A stretch of 64,000 nt of DNA from CAYNZV01 sp965217095. Its GTDB lineage: Bacteria; Latescibacterota; UBA2968; UBA8231. Numbering within the stretch: the stretch's first letter is position 1; every line of letters begins with the position of its first letter. The position numbers were made by a program, and so were the translations under genes. The DNA lies in the NCBI GenBank assembly GCA_965217095.1, contig OZ244235.1, positions 5,890,001-5,954,000 of the forward strand, written 5' to 3'. Positions 56,307 through 64,000 of this stretch are shown piece after piece. Under the pieces are notes generated by a model. The model ran no database searches. It was not told the DNA's origin and worked only from the letters and a program-made list of their open reading frames with translations.

Positions 56307-57646
56307 TCGAAATAACCCATGCGTTTGCGCAGGTCGGCCTGACGGTCGATGAAGGTGGCCTGGTTCTGGAACAAGATATCCTGGGCGGCAAAGAACTGGG
56401 TGCGTATCTGTTCCAGCTTGCTTTCGTCTGCCTGCCCCTTGTCTTTGAGAATCTGGTTGATCTCCAGGCGACGCCGGGCAATGCGAACCTGCTCCTCCTG
56501 AATCTGCTGCCGTCCCTCTGCTTCCAACATCGACTGATACGCCTGTCGCACCTGGAGCTCGGTGGCGGCCCGCAGGTCCGCGACCTCGACCTGTATCTGC
56601 CGTTCCCGAGCCTTCTCCAAGCGTTCGCGCCCAAGCCGCGATCCTCCTTCAAAGATCGGAATGCGCGCTTCGACGCGGGCAAACCACTGAGTCTCATTCT
56701 GCGGGCCCGGCTCGGTTTCCTGCTCACTCAACCGCAGCCGGGACTCCACGTCCACGCCCCAAGTTTCGCCATCCTTGTCGACGTTGACGCTGGCGTCGCG
56801 CCTGCCGTCTTCCACACCGGCGCCGAGCTTTAGATCCGGGGTGTAGTCCCAGCCGATCTCGCGCACCACGCGCTGTTGCTCTTCTAGACGTTTCTCGGCA
56901 AGCGCCACCTGGACGCTGTTTCCCATCGCTACCTGGACCGAACTGTCGGGATCGGCGGTGAATCCCACCTCGCTGGATGCAAGCTCCACCTGCATTCCAA
57001 TGGGGCGTCCAATCAATCGCAGCAGCGTCATCTTGTTGTTGAATTGGGCGCGCTCCACATTGTTTATGGCCAGCTCTTCGTTGAGCACATTCAAATAGGC
57101 GGTGAGAACCTCCTCCTCATCGGCGAGCCGGCGCTCGAACCGGGCTTGCTTGCGCTCATAGACCTCCTGAAACCCCTGGCGGGATTGTTGGCGAATGGCA
57201 AGCTGGCGATCCTGCAGCAGAATCAGGTGATAGGTGCGCCACACCTCCGAAAAGACAGCGTAGATCTGGTCCTGGTAGGAGTAGATCGCCTCACGGAGGT
57301 TGGCGCGCAGCTGCACTTCGGCCGCAAGGTCGGGGCCGAACTCCAGCAGCCGTTGGGTGAAACGCAACCTGCTGGAGATCTCATCCTCCGTCACGCCCCG
57401 CCGATCCGTACGCAGGGCATCGTAATTTGCAGTCAGATCCAGGTGGGGCATGAACCGTGAGTGCACGACAACCCTGCCGCTCTCCTCCTCCTTGATCTTC
57501 TCCCGCCCCTGCACCAGGGTGCGATTGTGCTCCAAGGCCGAGTCGAGACAGAAGCTCAGATCGAGCTGGATGCGATCGTCCGCCCACGCTGCGGAAAAAA
57601 AACAGAGGCCCAAACCGCTTAAGAACCTCCTTGCGCCGTAAAACAT
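56303..57646 (-). CDS. TolC family outer membrane protein
   Basis: 447 residues. Signal peptide ending near AAWADD, then the OEP repeat structure: two halves with long helices and a beta portion (FMPHLDLTANYDALRT and WFARVEARIPIFEGGSRLG). The second half has the TolC-like hairpin (AYQSMLEAEGRQQIQEEQVRIARRR). It forms the trimeric outer-membrane exit duct of exporters. It heads the leftward unit with the two NEW3-like genes and is divergent from the ABC ATPase; the 293 bases between them (57647-57939) hold no gene, but do hold the 14-bp element. Confidence 0.9.
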   Translation of the reverse strand: MFYGARRFLSGLGLCFFSAAWADDRIQLDLSFCLDSALEHNRTLVQGREKIKEEESGRVVVHSRFMPHLDLTANYDALRTDRRGVTEDEISSRLRFTQRLLEFGPDLAAEVQLRANLREAIYSYQDQIYAVFSEVWRTYHLILLQDRQLAIRQQSRQGFQEVYERKQARFERRLADEEEVLTAYLNVLNEELAINNVERAQFNNKMTLLRLIGRPIGMQVELASSEVGFTADPDSSVQVAMGNSVQVALAEKRLEEQQRVVREIGWDYTPDLKLGAGVEDGRRDASVNVDKDGETWGVDVESRLRLSEQETEPGPQNETQWFARVEARIPIFEGGSRLGRERLEKARERQIQVEVADLRAATELQVRQAYQSMLEAEGRQQIQEEQVRIARRRLEINQILKDKGQADESKLEQIRTQFFAAQDILFQNQATFIDRQADLRKRMGYFE

Positions 57647-57832
57647 AGTTAGGACTGTTAGTCGGTTTCTTTTCGGAATGGAGCTTAAATTCGGGGTTTG
57701 TGGCCAACGTTAGCGGGCAAGGTGCACCATGTCAAGCCTGATTTGTTCTGGGAGAGGTCTGTAAGTCGCAAATAAACAATTACATATGAAGCTGCGCTCT
57801 TTCCAGCTGTCGGCCGCAATGCACAAATGCAA

Positions 57833-57846
57833 TTGACATTGTTAAC
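57833..57846 (+). promoter_or_regulatory. Shared 14-bp element upstream of the ABC ATPase unit
   Basis: TTGACATTGTTAAC, identical to the minus-strand copy at 53162-53175, 94 bases before ATG 57940. If TTGACA were a -35, the next TATCCT-like box (57862) would stand 23 bases away, too far, so a regulator-binding site is more likely than a plain promoter. Confidence 0.45.
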
Positions 57847-57939
57847 TCGGCCGTCACATCGTATCCTAAATAGTTACTGGCGCGAACCCCTGCTGTTACC
57901 TGGCACCAACCCTTTCAGGCCAGTTTTACGGAGGCAACA

Positions 57940-58662
57940 ATGCTCGAGATCCAAGGTTTGACCAAGCACTACGGCGATGTCCGGGCGGTGAACAACCTCG
58001 ATCTGACCATTCAGCCAGGCGAGATCTTTACCATGCTGGGCGCCAACGGGGCCGGCAAGACCACGACCTTGATGGTTGCCCTCGGTTTTACCGAACCCAC
58101 TGCAGGGACGGTCAAGATCTGTGGCATCGACGTAGCCAAGAATCCGCTGGAGGCCAAGAAACACGTGGCCTATGTGTCCGAGAATGTCATGCTTTATGGA
58201 AATTTTACGGCACGGCAGAACCTGGACTTCTTTGCAAAACTCGGCGGTCGCAAGGATAGTACCGATGCGGAGTATGAACAGATAATGGAACGCGTCGGTT
58301 TACAGCGCGATGCCTTCAACCGGCGTGTGAAGGGATTTTCAAAAGGCATGCGGCAAAAGCTGGGGATCGCGATTGCCATCGTAAAGAATGCCGAAGTGAT
58401 CTTGTTAGACGAGCCTACCTCGGGCCTCGATCCAAAATCCGGAGCTGAGTTTCTGCAGTTGCTGGCCGATCTTCGCGGCGAGAACAAGGCAGTGTGGATG
58501 ACCACCCACGATATCTTCCGGGCAAAGGAGATCGCCGACCGCGTGGGGATCATGGTCGAGGGTAACCTGGTGCGCATCTTCACCCGCGATGAGCTGGCGA
58601 ACGAAGACCTGGAGCGGCTCTACGTGGAGTACGTCAGCCGAGAAGTGGAGCAAGCTGCCTGA
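57940..58662 (+). CDS. ABC transporter ATP-binding protein (ABC-2 type)
   Basis: 240 residues. Walker A GANGAGKTT (34-42), signature variant FSKGMRQK (from 133), Walker B ILLDEPTSGLDP (from 154), and the switch His190 (MTTHD). It hydrolyses ATP to drive the permeases encoded next to it (60146, 61558) and probably the one at 50233. The sole ATPase in the locus. First gene of the rightward unit, divergent from TolC, with the shared 14-bp element upstream. Confidence 0.93.
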   Translation: MLEIQGLTKHYGDVRAVNNLDLTIQPGEIFTMLGANGAGKTTTLMVALGFTEPTAGTVKICGIDVAKNPLEAKKHVAYVSENVMLYGNFTARQNLDFFAKLGGRKDSTDAEYEQIMERVGLQRDAFNRRVKGFSKGMRQKLGIAIAIVKNAEVILLDEPTSGLDPKSGAEFLQLLADLRGENKAVWMTTHDIFRAKEIADRVGIMVEGNLVRIFTRDELANEDLERLYVEYVSREVEQAA

Positions 58663-58674
58663 GCCTCCGGGCGC

Positions 58675-60132
58675 ATGACCCTCCTCTACATCATTCGTAA
58701 AGAAATCGTCAACAACATCCTGAGTTTCAGGTTCGTGGCGGCCTACGGAGTGCTGGCCCTGTTCCTGGGTTGCGGTGATCCAACGTCGGACGCCATTGAC
58801 GATGTGATCTCCGGGGGCGAGGACCGCGAGCGCGCCAGGATGGATCTGGTGCTGAGCGATGCCGAATCCCTTCCGGCGATCCTGCAGGCAGCCGCCGACC
58901 CCACCAAACCTGTTTCGGGGCGTGTGGATCTCATAGATGTGGTCGGCCGCATCTACCAGCGTGAAGCTACACAGAGCATCCTCGTCGCCTTGAAGCAGCT
59001 GGTCCATGACGAGGAGCTGGAGGTGCGCGCCATTGCTGCCAGCCGGCTTGGCAACTCGGGCAAGAAAGAGGTGGTCCACGACCTCGTGCGTCGTCTCGCC
59101 ATCGAAACCGAACCCAAGCCCCAACTGGAGTTGGTGCGGGCTATCGAGTTCCTCGGAGGGTGGCGGTCAAACAGAATCGGCACGCGGGGGGCCCATCGGA
59201 TCGTAGGCGGCGAGGAGTTGAATGAGGCGGAGCTCAAAGAGCTTGCCGAAAAGACTTCAGAGATCTACGCCGCGACCAGTGACGATACCCTGCGCCGCCA
59301 CACGGGGGAGCTTATGGAAAAGATGGTAGCCCAGATAGTTCAGGAAGGGGACAAGCTGGTGCTCAAGGCGAATCTCGAGGGAGCCGAGGAGCTCTATCTG
59401 CAAGCCCACAGATTCAAGCCGGACAGCAAGAATCCGACGATGCGGCTGGGGAAGTTCTACTTCAACAACGGCCAGCGTCAGCGGGGACTAGACCTTCTGG
59501 AGAAGAATCAGATGGCCCTCCGCATCCCTAGGCTGCAGGAGGCGGTGAAGATCGACGGAGACCTCAGCGATCCAGCCTGGGGAAAGGCGCCGCGCATCGA
59601 CCAGTTCTACAAGATGGTCAGAGTGATGAGCTCTATCCCCGGTACGGGCCGCAGCGAAGCGTACGTGGCGTATACCGATAGCAGCTTGTTGGTAGCGGTC
59701 AAAGGGTACGAAGAGGACACCAGCGATCTGCAAACCTGGTCAAAGGAGAAGGACGACGGCCTGACTCATCAAGACCCATGTATGCAGATCTTCATTGACG
59801 CAGACCGGGACGAGTGGGCTTTCCATCATATCTACGTAAACAGCATCGGAGTGGTTGGCGATCGCAGCATCGGCTTCGGCAAAGGACCCTCCCTGGACTG
59901 GACGTGGGACGCCAACCTCAAGAGTGCTACGCAGGTAAATCCTCAGTCCTGGTCAATGGAGTGCGAGATCGTATTCACCTCAGTAAGCGATGTCCCTGCC
60001 CGGAAAGGAGACGTTTGGGGTTTCAGCGTCGGCAGGCTGCGAAGCGCCAAAGACTCGGAGCTTGCGATGTGGACGCCAACCTACGGACTCTCGCGCCGGC
60101 CAGACAGGTACGGCTGGATAATATTCGACTGA
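58675..60132 (+). CDS. Chimeric protein: ABC-2 permease N-terminus fused to a HEAT/TPR/CBM9-like lipoprotein
   Basis: 485 residues. The first ~24 (MTLLYIIRKEIVNNILSFRF) are clearly the start of an ABC-2 permease; compare MLVSLIIKEIVSNILSLRF of the gene at 60146. After ~residue 24 the sequence turns into a lipoprotein signal: VLALFLGC, then GDPTSDAIDDVISGGEDRER, akin to the array opening. HEAT-like and TPR-like parts follow (AEELYLQAHRFKPDSKNP), then a CBM9-like domain (KIDGDLSDPAWGKAP ... FIDADRDEWAFHHIYVNS). It diverges most from the array copies. Possibly still lipid-modified at Cys33, or anchored by the permease helix. ATG 58675 is 12 bases after the ATPase stop. Confidence 0.8.
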   Translation: MTLLYIIRKEIVNNILSFRFVAAYGVLALFLGCGDPTSDAIDDVISGGEDRERARMDLVLSDAESLPAILQAAADPTKPVSGRVDLIDVVGRIYQREATQSILVALKQLVHDEELEVRAIAASRLGNSGKKEVVHDLVRRLAIETEPKPQLELVRAIEFLGGWRSNRIGTRGAHRIVGGEELNEAELKELAEKTSEIYAATSDDTLRRHTGELMEKMVAQIVQEGDKLVLKANLEGAEELYLQAHRFKPDSKNPTMRLGKFYFNNGQRQRGLDLLEKNQMALRIPRLQEAVKIDGDLSDPAWGKAPRIDQFYKMVRVMSSIPGTGRSEAYVAYTDSSLLVAVKGYEEDTSDLQTWSKEKDDGLTHQDPCMQIFIDADRDEWAFHHIYVNSIGVVGDRSIGFGKGPSLDWTWDANLKSATQVNPQSWSMECEIVFTSVSDVPARKGDVWGFSVGRLRSAKDSELAMWTPTYGLSRRPDRYGWIIFD

Positions 60133-60145
60133 TTCGCGCCCATAA

Positions 60146-61540
60146 ATGCTAGTCTCCCTCATCATAAAAGAGATCGTAAGCAACATACTGAGTCTGCGTT
60201 TCATGGTGACTTTCGTGCTGTTCATCGTGGTCATTCAGGCCAGCATTTTTGTCCTCAGCGAAGAGTATGCCAGGGCGCTGGCCAGCTTCGAAGCGGGTCG
60301 CTCGGAACACCAGAGCGCGATTGACTATCTCTATTCCGAGAGTAAGGATGAACAGGAGTTCAATCGCAGGTTTCACGATGAAATTCTCTACGGCGACGGG
60401 AGCTACCACGGGCGGACACCGGGTCGTTTGAGCATGTTCGCCCTCGGGCTGGAGCGTAAACTGCCGACCCAGGTGAACGTCTGGCTCAATGGGGCTCGCA
60501 AGATCAACGAAGGTGTCTATCGCAATCCCTTACTCGCTCTGTTCGCCACGCCCGACTTTATCTACGTCGTCAACATCGTGGTCAGCCTGTTGGCCGTGCT
60601 CTTTGTATTCGATACCATCTGCGGTGAAAAGGAGCGAGGAACACTCAAGGTCGTTCTCGCCAATTCGGTGCCGCGCGACCTGGTGCTGCTCGGCAAATGG
60701 ATAGGGGGGTTCGCATCGCTGGTAGCCCCGTTCCTGGTGGCGGTGTTCGGGGGCATTACCTACGTCTATCTGAGCGGCTCGTTTCAATTGATCGGTGACG
60801 CGGGGGAGCGCCTGATCTGGATACTTGCCGTTTCGCTGCTCTACATCTCGCTGTTCTTTGCGTTGGGATTGATGATTTCAACCTTGACCCATAAGGCATC
60901 TACGGCCCTGCTGGTGTCGCTGTTCGCATGGATCTGCTGGATTCTGGTCATACCCAATCTCACGCCGGTCTTTGCGCGCGTTCTGTCGCCGATCCCATCA
61001 ACGCAGAAGATCCGCGCGGAAAAGGCATCGATCGACCGGGAGACAGGGTTGCGAATGAATCGCCTCAGCGCGAGCATGTATTTTTTCGGTACGAAGAAAC
61101 AGGAGGCCCGCAACAAGGTTCGCGAGGAGGGCGAGCATCAAAAAAGGAAGCTGGATCAGTACTACCGGGAAAGGTTGCAGCAGCAGATCGACCTGAGCAA
61201 GATGTTGTCCCGCATCTCGCCGTCAGCGAGCTACACCTACGCGACCACAGGGCTGGCAAGCACGGGAGTGGATCAGTACGATAGATTCCGCAGCGCCTAC
61301 TCCCGATTTCGAAGTGATTACGATCGTTGGGGCGAGGATTGGGTTGACAGGTTTCGTCGGGGGGAGGGATTGGCCCCACATTGGTTTCAGAACGAGGTGA
61401 TTCCCAGCCTGACGATGGTGCCGGCGCGCGTCGACGACGCCATCGATGAGGTGATGATCGACATCCTTGTGATTATCGTTCTCAACGTGCTCTTTTTGAT
61501 GTTGTCGTACCTGTTCTTTCTACGTTACGACGTAACCTGA
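60146..61540 (+). CDS. ABC-2 type permease with large extracytoplasmic domain
   Basis: 464 residues, inner membrane. N-terminal TM (LSLRFMVTFVLFIVVIQ), soluble segment, TM cluster YVVNIVVSLLAVLFVFDTI, hallmark CGEKERGTLKVVLANSVPRDL, large soluble segment, last TM ending FFLRYDVT. It is very close to the permease at 50233-51597, especially in the TM parts and end, so one arose from the other. Together with the permease at 61558 it probably forms the heterodimeric membrane part driven by the ATPase at 57940. Confidence 0.92.
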   Translation: MLVSLIIKEIVSNILSLRFMVTFVLFIVVIQASIFVLSEEYARALASFEAGRSEHQSAIDYLYSESKDEQEFNRRFHDEILYGDGSYHGRTPGRLSMFALGLERKLPTQVNVWLNGARKINEGVYRNPLLALFATPDFIYVVNIVVSLLAVLFVFDTICGEKERGTLKVVLANSVPRDLVLLGKWIGGFASLVAPFLVAVFGGITYVYLSGSFQLIGDAGERLIWILAVSLLYISLFFALGLMISTLTHKASTALLVSLFAWICWILVIPNLTPVFARVLSPIPSTQKIRAEKASIDRETGLRMNRLSASMYFFGTKKQEARNKVREEGEHQKRKLDQYYRERLQQQIDLSKMLSRISPSASYTYATTGLASTGVDQYDRFRSAYSRFRSDYDRWGEDWVDRFRRGEGLAPHWFQNEVIPSLTMVPARVDDAIDEVMIDILVIIVLNVLFLMLSYLFFLRYDVT

Positions 61541-61557
61541 AACATCGGGAGGTATCG

Positions 61558-62928
61558 ATGTTATTTCTGTTGGTTCGCAAGGAGCTGCTGGAGCAGCTGT
61601 TGAGCCTCCGCTTTGCCCTCGCGTGTATCATCTGTCTGGTGATCATGCTCTCCAGCGCGTTCGTGCTGACGAGAGATTACAAGGAGGCACTGGCAGATTA
61701 CCGGACCAATCTCGTCATGCATAAAACCGAGATTGAAGAGTCGAGGAACCTGCCTTTCGACGGCATCAAAGTGGACAAGCCACTAAATCCCATGCAGATC
61801 TTCTTCAAGGGCATCAACGAAGAACTGACCGTTACTGCGAAAGTAAGTGGTGTTCGCGAACCCCAATTCGAAGCCGATTACGAAGGCAATCCCGTATCAT
61901 ACCTCTTCCCGCCTATCGACTTGCTATTCTTCATCGGCATCGTGATGAGCCTATTGGCCATAGCCTTTAGCTATGATTCCATATCCGGAGAGAAGGAGTT
62001 GGGCACGCTGAAGCTGTTAATGTCCTACAGCGTGCCGCGAGACGTCGTGATTCTTGCCAAATGGATCGGCGGTTACCTCGCCATGATCGGTCCGTTTATT
62101 ATCTCGCTGCTATGTGGCCTCGTGGTTGTCGTGCTGTTTCCCACCGTCGAGTTAAACGAGGAGCACTGGGCGTTTCTCGGCCTCATTCTTCTGGTGTCAC
62201 TTCTGTATCTCTCCGTCATCTACACCCTAGGGATGTTTGTCTCCTCGCGCACTCATTTGGCCTCTACCTCCATAACCATCCTTCTCATGGTTTGGGTTCT
62301 GATTGTTCTCGTCATTCCCAACACTGCGCCGTACATCGCTTCACAGTTGACTTCGGTACGATCGTTCGTGCTGGTCGAAAAGGAAAAAAACCAGCTCAAG
62401 CGAGAGGAGGAGAAGAGATTTCAGGAGGAAGTCGATGTGTGGGCGGAGGCGAATCCCGACATTCCAAGGTGGTACGGCTACAAATGGTGGGCCAACTACA
62501 ACACGATGCAGAAGGATCACCTGCCGAAGGTGATGGACATACAGGATCGCATCAACGAGCAGTTCCAGAAGTCCATGAATGCCCAGATTGCGTTGGCACA
62601 GAACATCTCCAGGGCGTCGCCATTTGCTTCTTTCGCTTACGCCGCGTCTGATCTAGCTGGAACCGGTATTCGCGACCGCAACCTCTTTCTCGATCAGCTG
62701 CCGCAATATCGTCGGGATATTACAGACTTCGGGTTGGACGTGTATATCGAAGCGAACAAGCGGGACGACTGGCGTTCGCGGAACATCGAGGGATATCCAC
62801 AGTTTACCTACGAGGACTCGGCCATCTCAGATCGGCTCAACTGGATCGACATTCTCATCCTCTGTGTCTGGAATATCATCTTCTTTCTGGGAGCGTACCT
62901 TTCGTTCCTGCGCTACGATGTGATGTAA
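61558..62928 (+). CDS. ABC-2 type permease, divergent partner
   Basis: 456 residues. Good ribosome site (GGGAGG) before ATG 61558. TM at LLSLRFALACIICLVIM, hallmark GEKELGTLKLLMSYSVPRDV, soluble segment (KEKNQLKREEEKRF ... GYKWWANYNT), last TM ending SFLRYDVM. Less similar to the other two permeases, which suits a heterodimer partner. It ends the rightward unit; 142 bases without a feature follow. Confidence 0.92.
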   Translation: MLFLLVRKELLEQLLSLRFALACIICLVIMLSSAFVLTRDYKEALADYRTNLVMHKTEIEESRNLPFDGIKVDKPLNPMQIFFKGINEELTVTAKVSGVREPQFEADYEGNPVSYLFPPIDLLFFIGIVMSLLAIAFSYDSISGEKELGTLKLLMSYSVPRDVVILAKWIGGYLAMIGPFIISLLCGLVVVVLFPTVELNEEHWAFLGLILLVSLLYLSVIYTLGMFVSSRTHLASTSITILLMVWVLIVLVIPNTAPYIASQLTSVRSFVLVEKEKNQLKREEEKRFQEEVDVWAEANPDIPRWYGYKWWANYNTMQKDHLPKVMDIQDRINEQFQKSMNAQIALAQNISRASPFASFAYAASDLAGTGIRDRNLFLDQLPQYRRDITDFGLDVYIEANKRDDWRSRNIEGYPQFTYEDSAISDRLNWIDILILCVWNIIFFLGAYLSFLRYDVM

Positions 62929-63070
62929 CACAGTGTACGCTGCAGCTACCTAACGCGTTTTGACAGCCGCCCAGCTCGAGGTTTCAACAGATGTGGCGGT
63001 TGGCCCCAGGCCGTATCGAAACTCCTGTTCTTGAGATGAACCGAGTACGCAGCGTACTGGAGATAGATAC

Positions 63071-64000
63071 ATGACGACTATAAACGAGGCGGCACGCGCT
63101 CGCTTCGCCGAGGATGGCTATTTGATCTTGCGAAGCCGGCTCGATCCGAGGCGCGACCTCGCACCGCTTCGCCTGGAGTACGCGGCGCTACTGGACGAGG
63201 TTGCTGCGCGACTCCAGCGCGACGGGGTCGTCTCCTCTACGTATGCGGATCTGCCGTTCGGTGAGCGTTTCTGCGCCCTCGTCAAGGAAATGGGTGGGGC
63301 GCTGATGACCCATCTTGATATCTGCCTGCCGCAAAAGGGGGTGACAGCCGACACGCCGGTCCACTGCGGTCCGGGCGCTTTCGGACTGCTCACCAATCCA
63401 CGCCTCCTGGACGCGGTGGAGGCCATCGTCGGCCCCGAGATCTACGCCAATCCGACCCAACACGTGCGGATCAAACCACCGGAGAGCTTTCTCACGCACG
63501 ACGGCACGATCGTCCCTGAGATCTGCCAGACCATCTGGCACCAGGACCTTGGGACGGTAATGCCGGAAGCAGACGAAAGCCGGATCCTGACCGTGTGGAT
63601 CCCGGTCACCAGAGCCACCAAAGAGAACGGCTGTCTGCTGCTGGCACCGGCTAGCCACAAGGGAGGCCTCGCCACCCACTGTCACGACCCGCGCGCAAGC
63701 TACAGCCGGCAGGCTATACCCGAGCGGCTGGTCGGCGACCGCATCCCGTTGGAGATGGAGCCCGGCGACGTGCTGTTTATGACCAAGCTCACCAAACACG
63801 CCTCGCTGCCCAATCTCAGCCAGGACATTCGCTGGAGTGTGGATCTGCGCTATCAGCCTATCGGAGAACCCACCGGCAGGTCCTGGTTCCCCGGCTTCGT
63901 CGCTCGCAGCCGGAGTAAGCCGGAGACCGTGCTGCAGGATGCCGCAGATTGGGCGGAACTCTGGCACCGGGCTCGCGAGAAAATCGCGGCCGAGTCTGTC
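63071..64000 (+). CDS. Phytanoyl-CoA dioxygenase (PhyH) family protein, 3' end cut by the window
   Basis: 310 codons from ATG 63071 run open to the window end. MTTINEAARARFAEDGYLIL is a typical PhyH N-terminus. HxD is WHQDL (His157, Asp159), distal His243 in MTKLTKHASLPN, and the Arg-containing 2-oxoglutarate segment is DIRWSVDLRYQP. Not close to the other two PhyH proteins in the window. Its minus-strand overlapping frames are shadows. Substrate unknown. Confidence 0.9.
   Translation, partial: MTTINEAARARFAEDGYLILRSRLDPRRDLAPLRLEYAALLDEVAARLQRDGVVSSTYADLPFGERFCALVKEMGGALMTHLDICLPQKGVTADTPVHCGPGAFGLLTNPRLLDAVEAIVGPEIYANPTQHVRIKPPESFLTHDGTIVPEICQTIWHQDLGTVMPEADESRILTVWIPVTRATKENGCLLLAPASHKGGLATHCHDPRASYSRQAIPERLVGDRIPLEMEPGDVLFMTKLTKHASLPNLSQDIRWSVDLRYQPIGEPTGRSWFPGFVARSRSKPETVLQDAADWAELWHRAREKIAAESV

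Noticed and set aside
57833..57867. A sigma-70-type promoter using TTGACA and TATCCT
   Set aside because: The two boxes are 23 bases apart; a normal spacer is 16-18. Kept only as a regulatory element shared with 53162-53175.
63188..63967. A 259-residue gene on the minus strand at the right edge
   Set aside because: It is the shadow of the PhyH reading frame, which has a WHQD motif and a proper start; the shadow protein has no recognisable pattern.

Overview
The window looks like a GC-rich Gram-negative genome of the FCB type (Latescibacterota, Gemmatimonadota, KSB1 and relatives are candidates). The pointers are diderm lipoproteins with clear lipoboxes, a TolC-family outer-membrane protein, FG-GAP/ASPIC proteins ending in an 'NYPNPFN' FlgD-like C-terminal domain, and many PhyH dioxygenases and Gfo/Idh/MocA oxidoreductases. 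The taxonomic guess is inference; no rRNA, tRNA or CRISPR was seen.

Left part (1-40.3 kb) is catabolic and accessory gene content. Positions 3-5464 (+) carry a Gfo/Idh/MocA oxidoreductase, a PhyH dioxygenase, a zinc-type dehydrogenase, a TIM-barrel isomerase and a frameshifted ThDP enzyme. Positions 5.7-10.1 kb hold a giant two-unit FG-GAP/ASPIC surface protein, flanked on both sides by copies of a small coiled-coil membrane gene. On the left that small gene is next to a decayed copy of the big protein's C-terminal end. Positions 10.2-22.4 kb are mostly minus strand: D-aminopeptidase, SnoaL-like lipoprotein, PLP deaminase, PhyH, Na+/solute symporter, two Gfo/Idh/MocA, class I fumarase, VOC, cupin and RidA. 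Positions 22.5-26.6 kb hold a lone HEAT/CBM9-like lipoprotein cut by an in-frame TGA, and an M81 peptidase gene split by an IS1595-family element with visible inverted repeats and target duplication. Positions 26.6-40.3 kb hold ceramidase-like, beta-propeller, M3 peptidase, sialidase-like, nitrilase, amidohydrolase and 3-dehydroquinate dehydratase genes.

Right part (40.4-62.9 kb) is the most interesting region: an apparently undescribed envelope system. One leftward unit (53.0 to 40.4 kb) encodes a lipoprotein, an ABC-2 permease, and then seven tandem lipoprotein paralogues. Each paralogue has a lipobox, HEAT-like repeats, a TPR-like pair and a CBM9/DOMON-like C-terminal domain, at a ~1.4 kb period. 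Two of the seven are broken. A second leftward unit (57.6 to 53.2 kb) encodes a TolC-like protein and two coiled-coil/NEW3-like/one-TM proteins. A divergent rightward unit (57.9 to 62.9 kb) encodes one ABC ATPase, a fusion of a permease N-terminus onto a lipoprotein of the same family, and two ABC-2 permeases. The same 14-bp sequence lies upstream of both the lipoprotein-array unit and the ATPase unit, in the same orientation to transcription. I read this as one ATP-driven export or envelope-remodelling machine with a family of diversifying surface lipoproteins.

Several genes carry single small indels. Some may be errors in the assembled sequence rather than biology; this is stated where it applies. 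The window ends inside a third PhyH gene.
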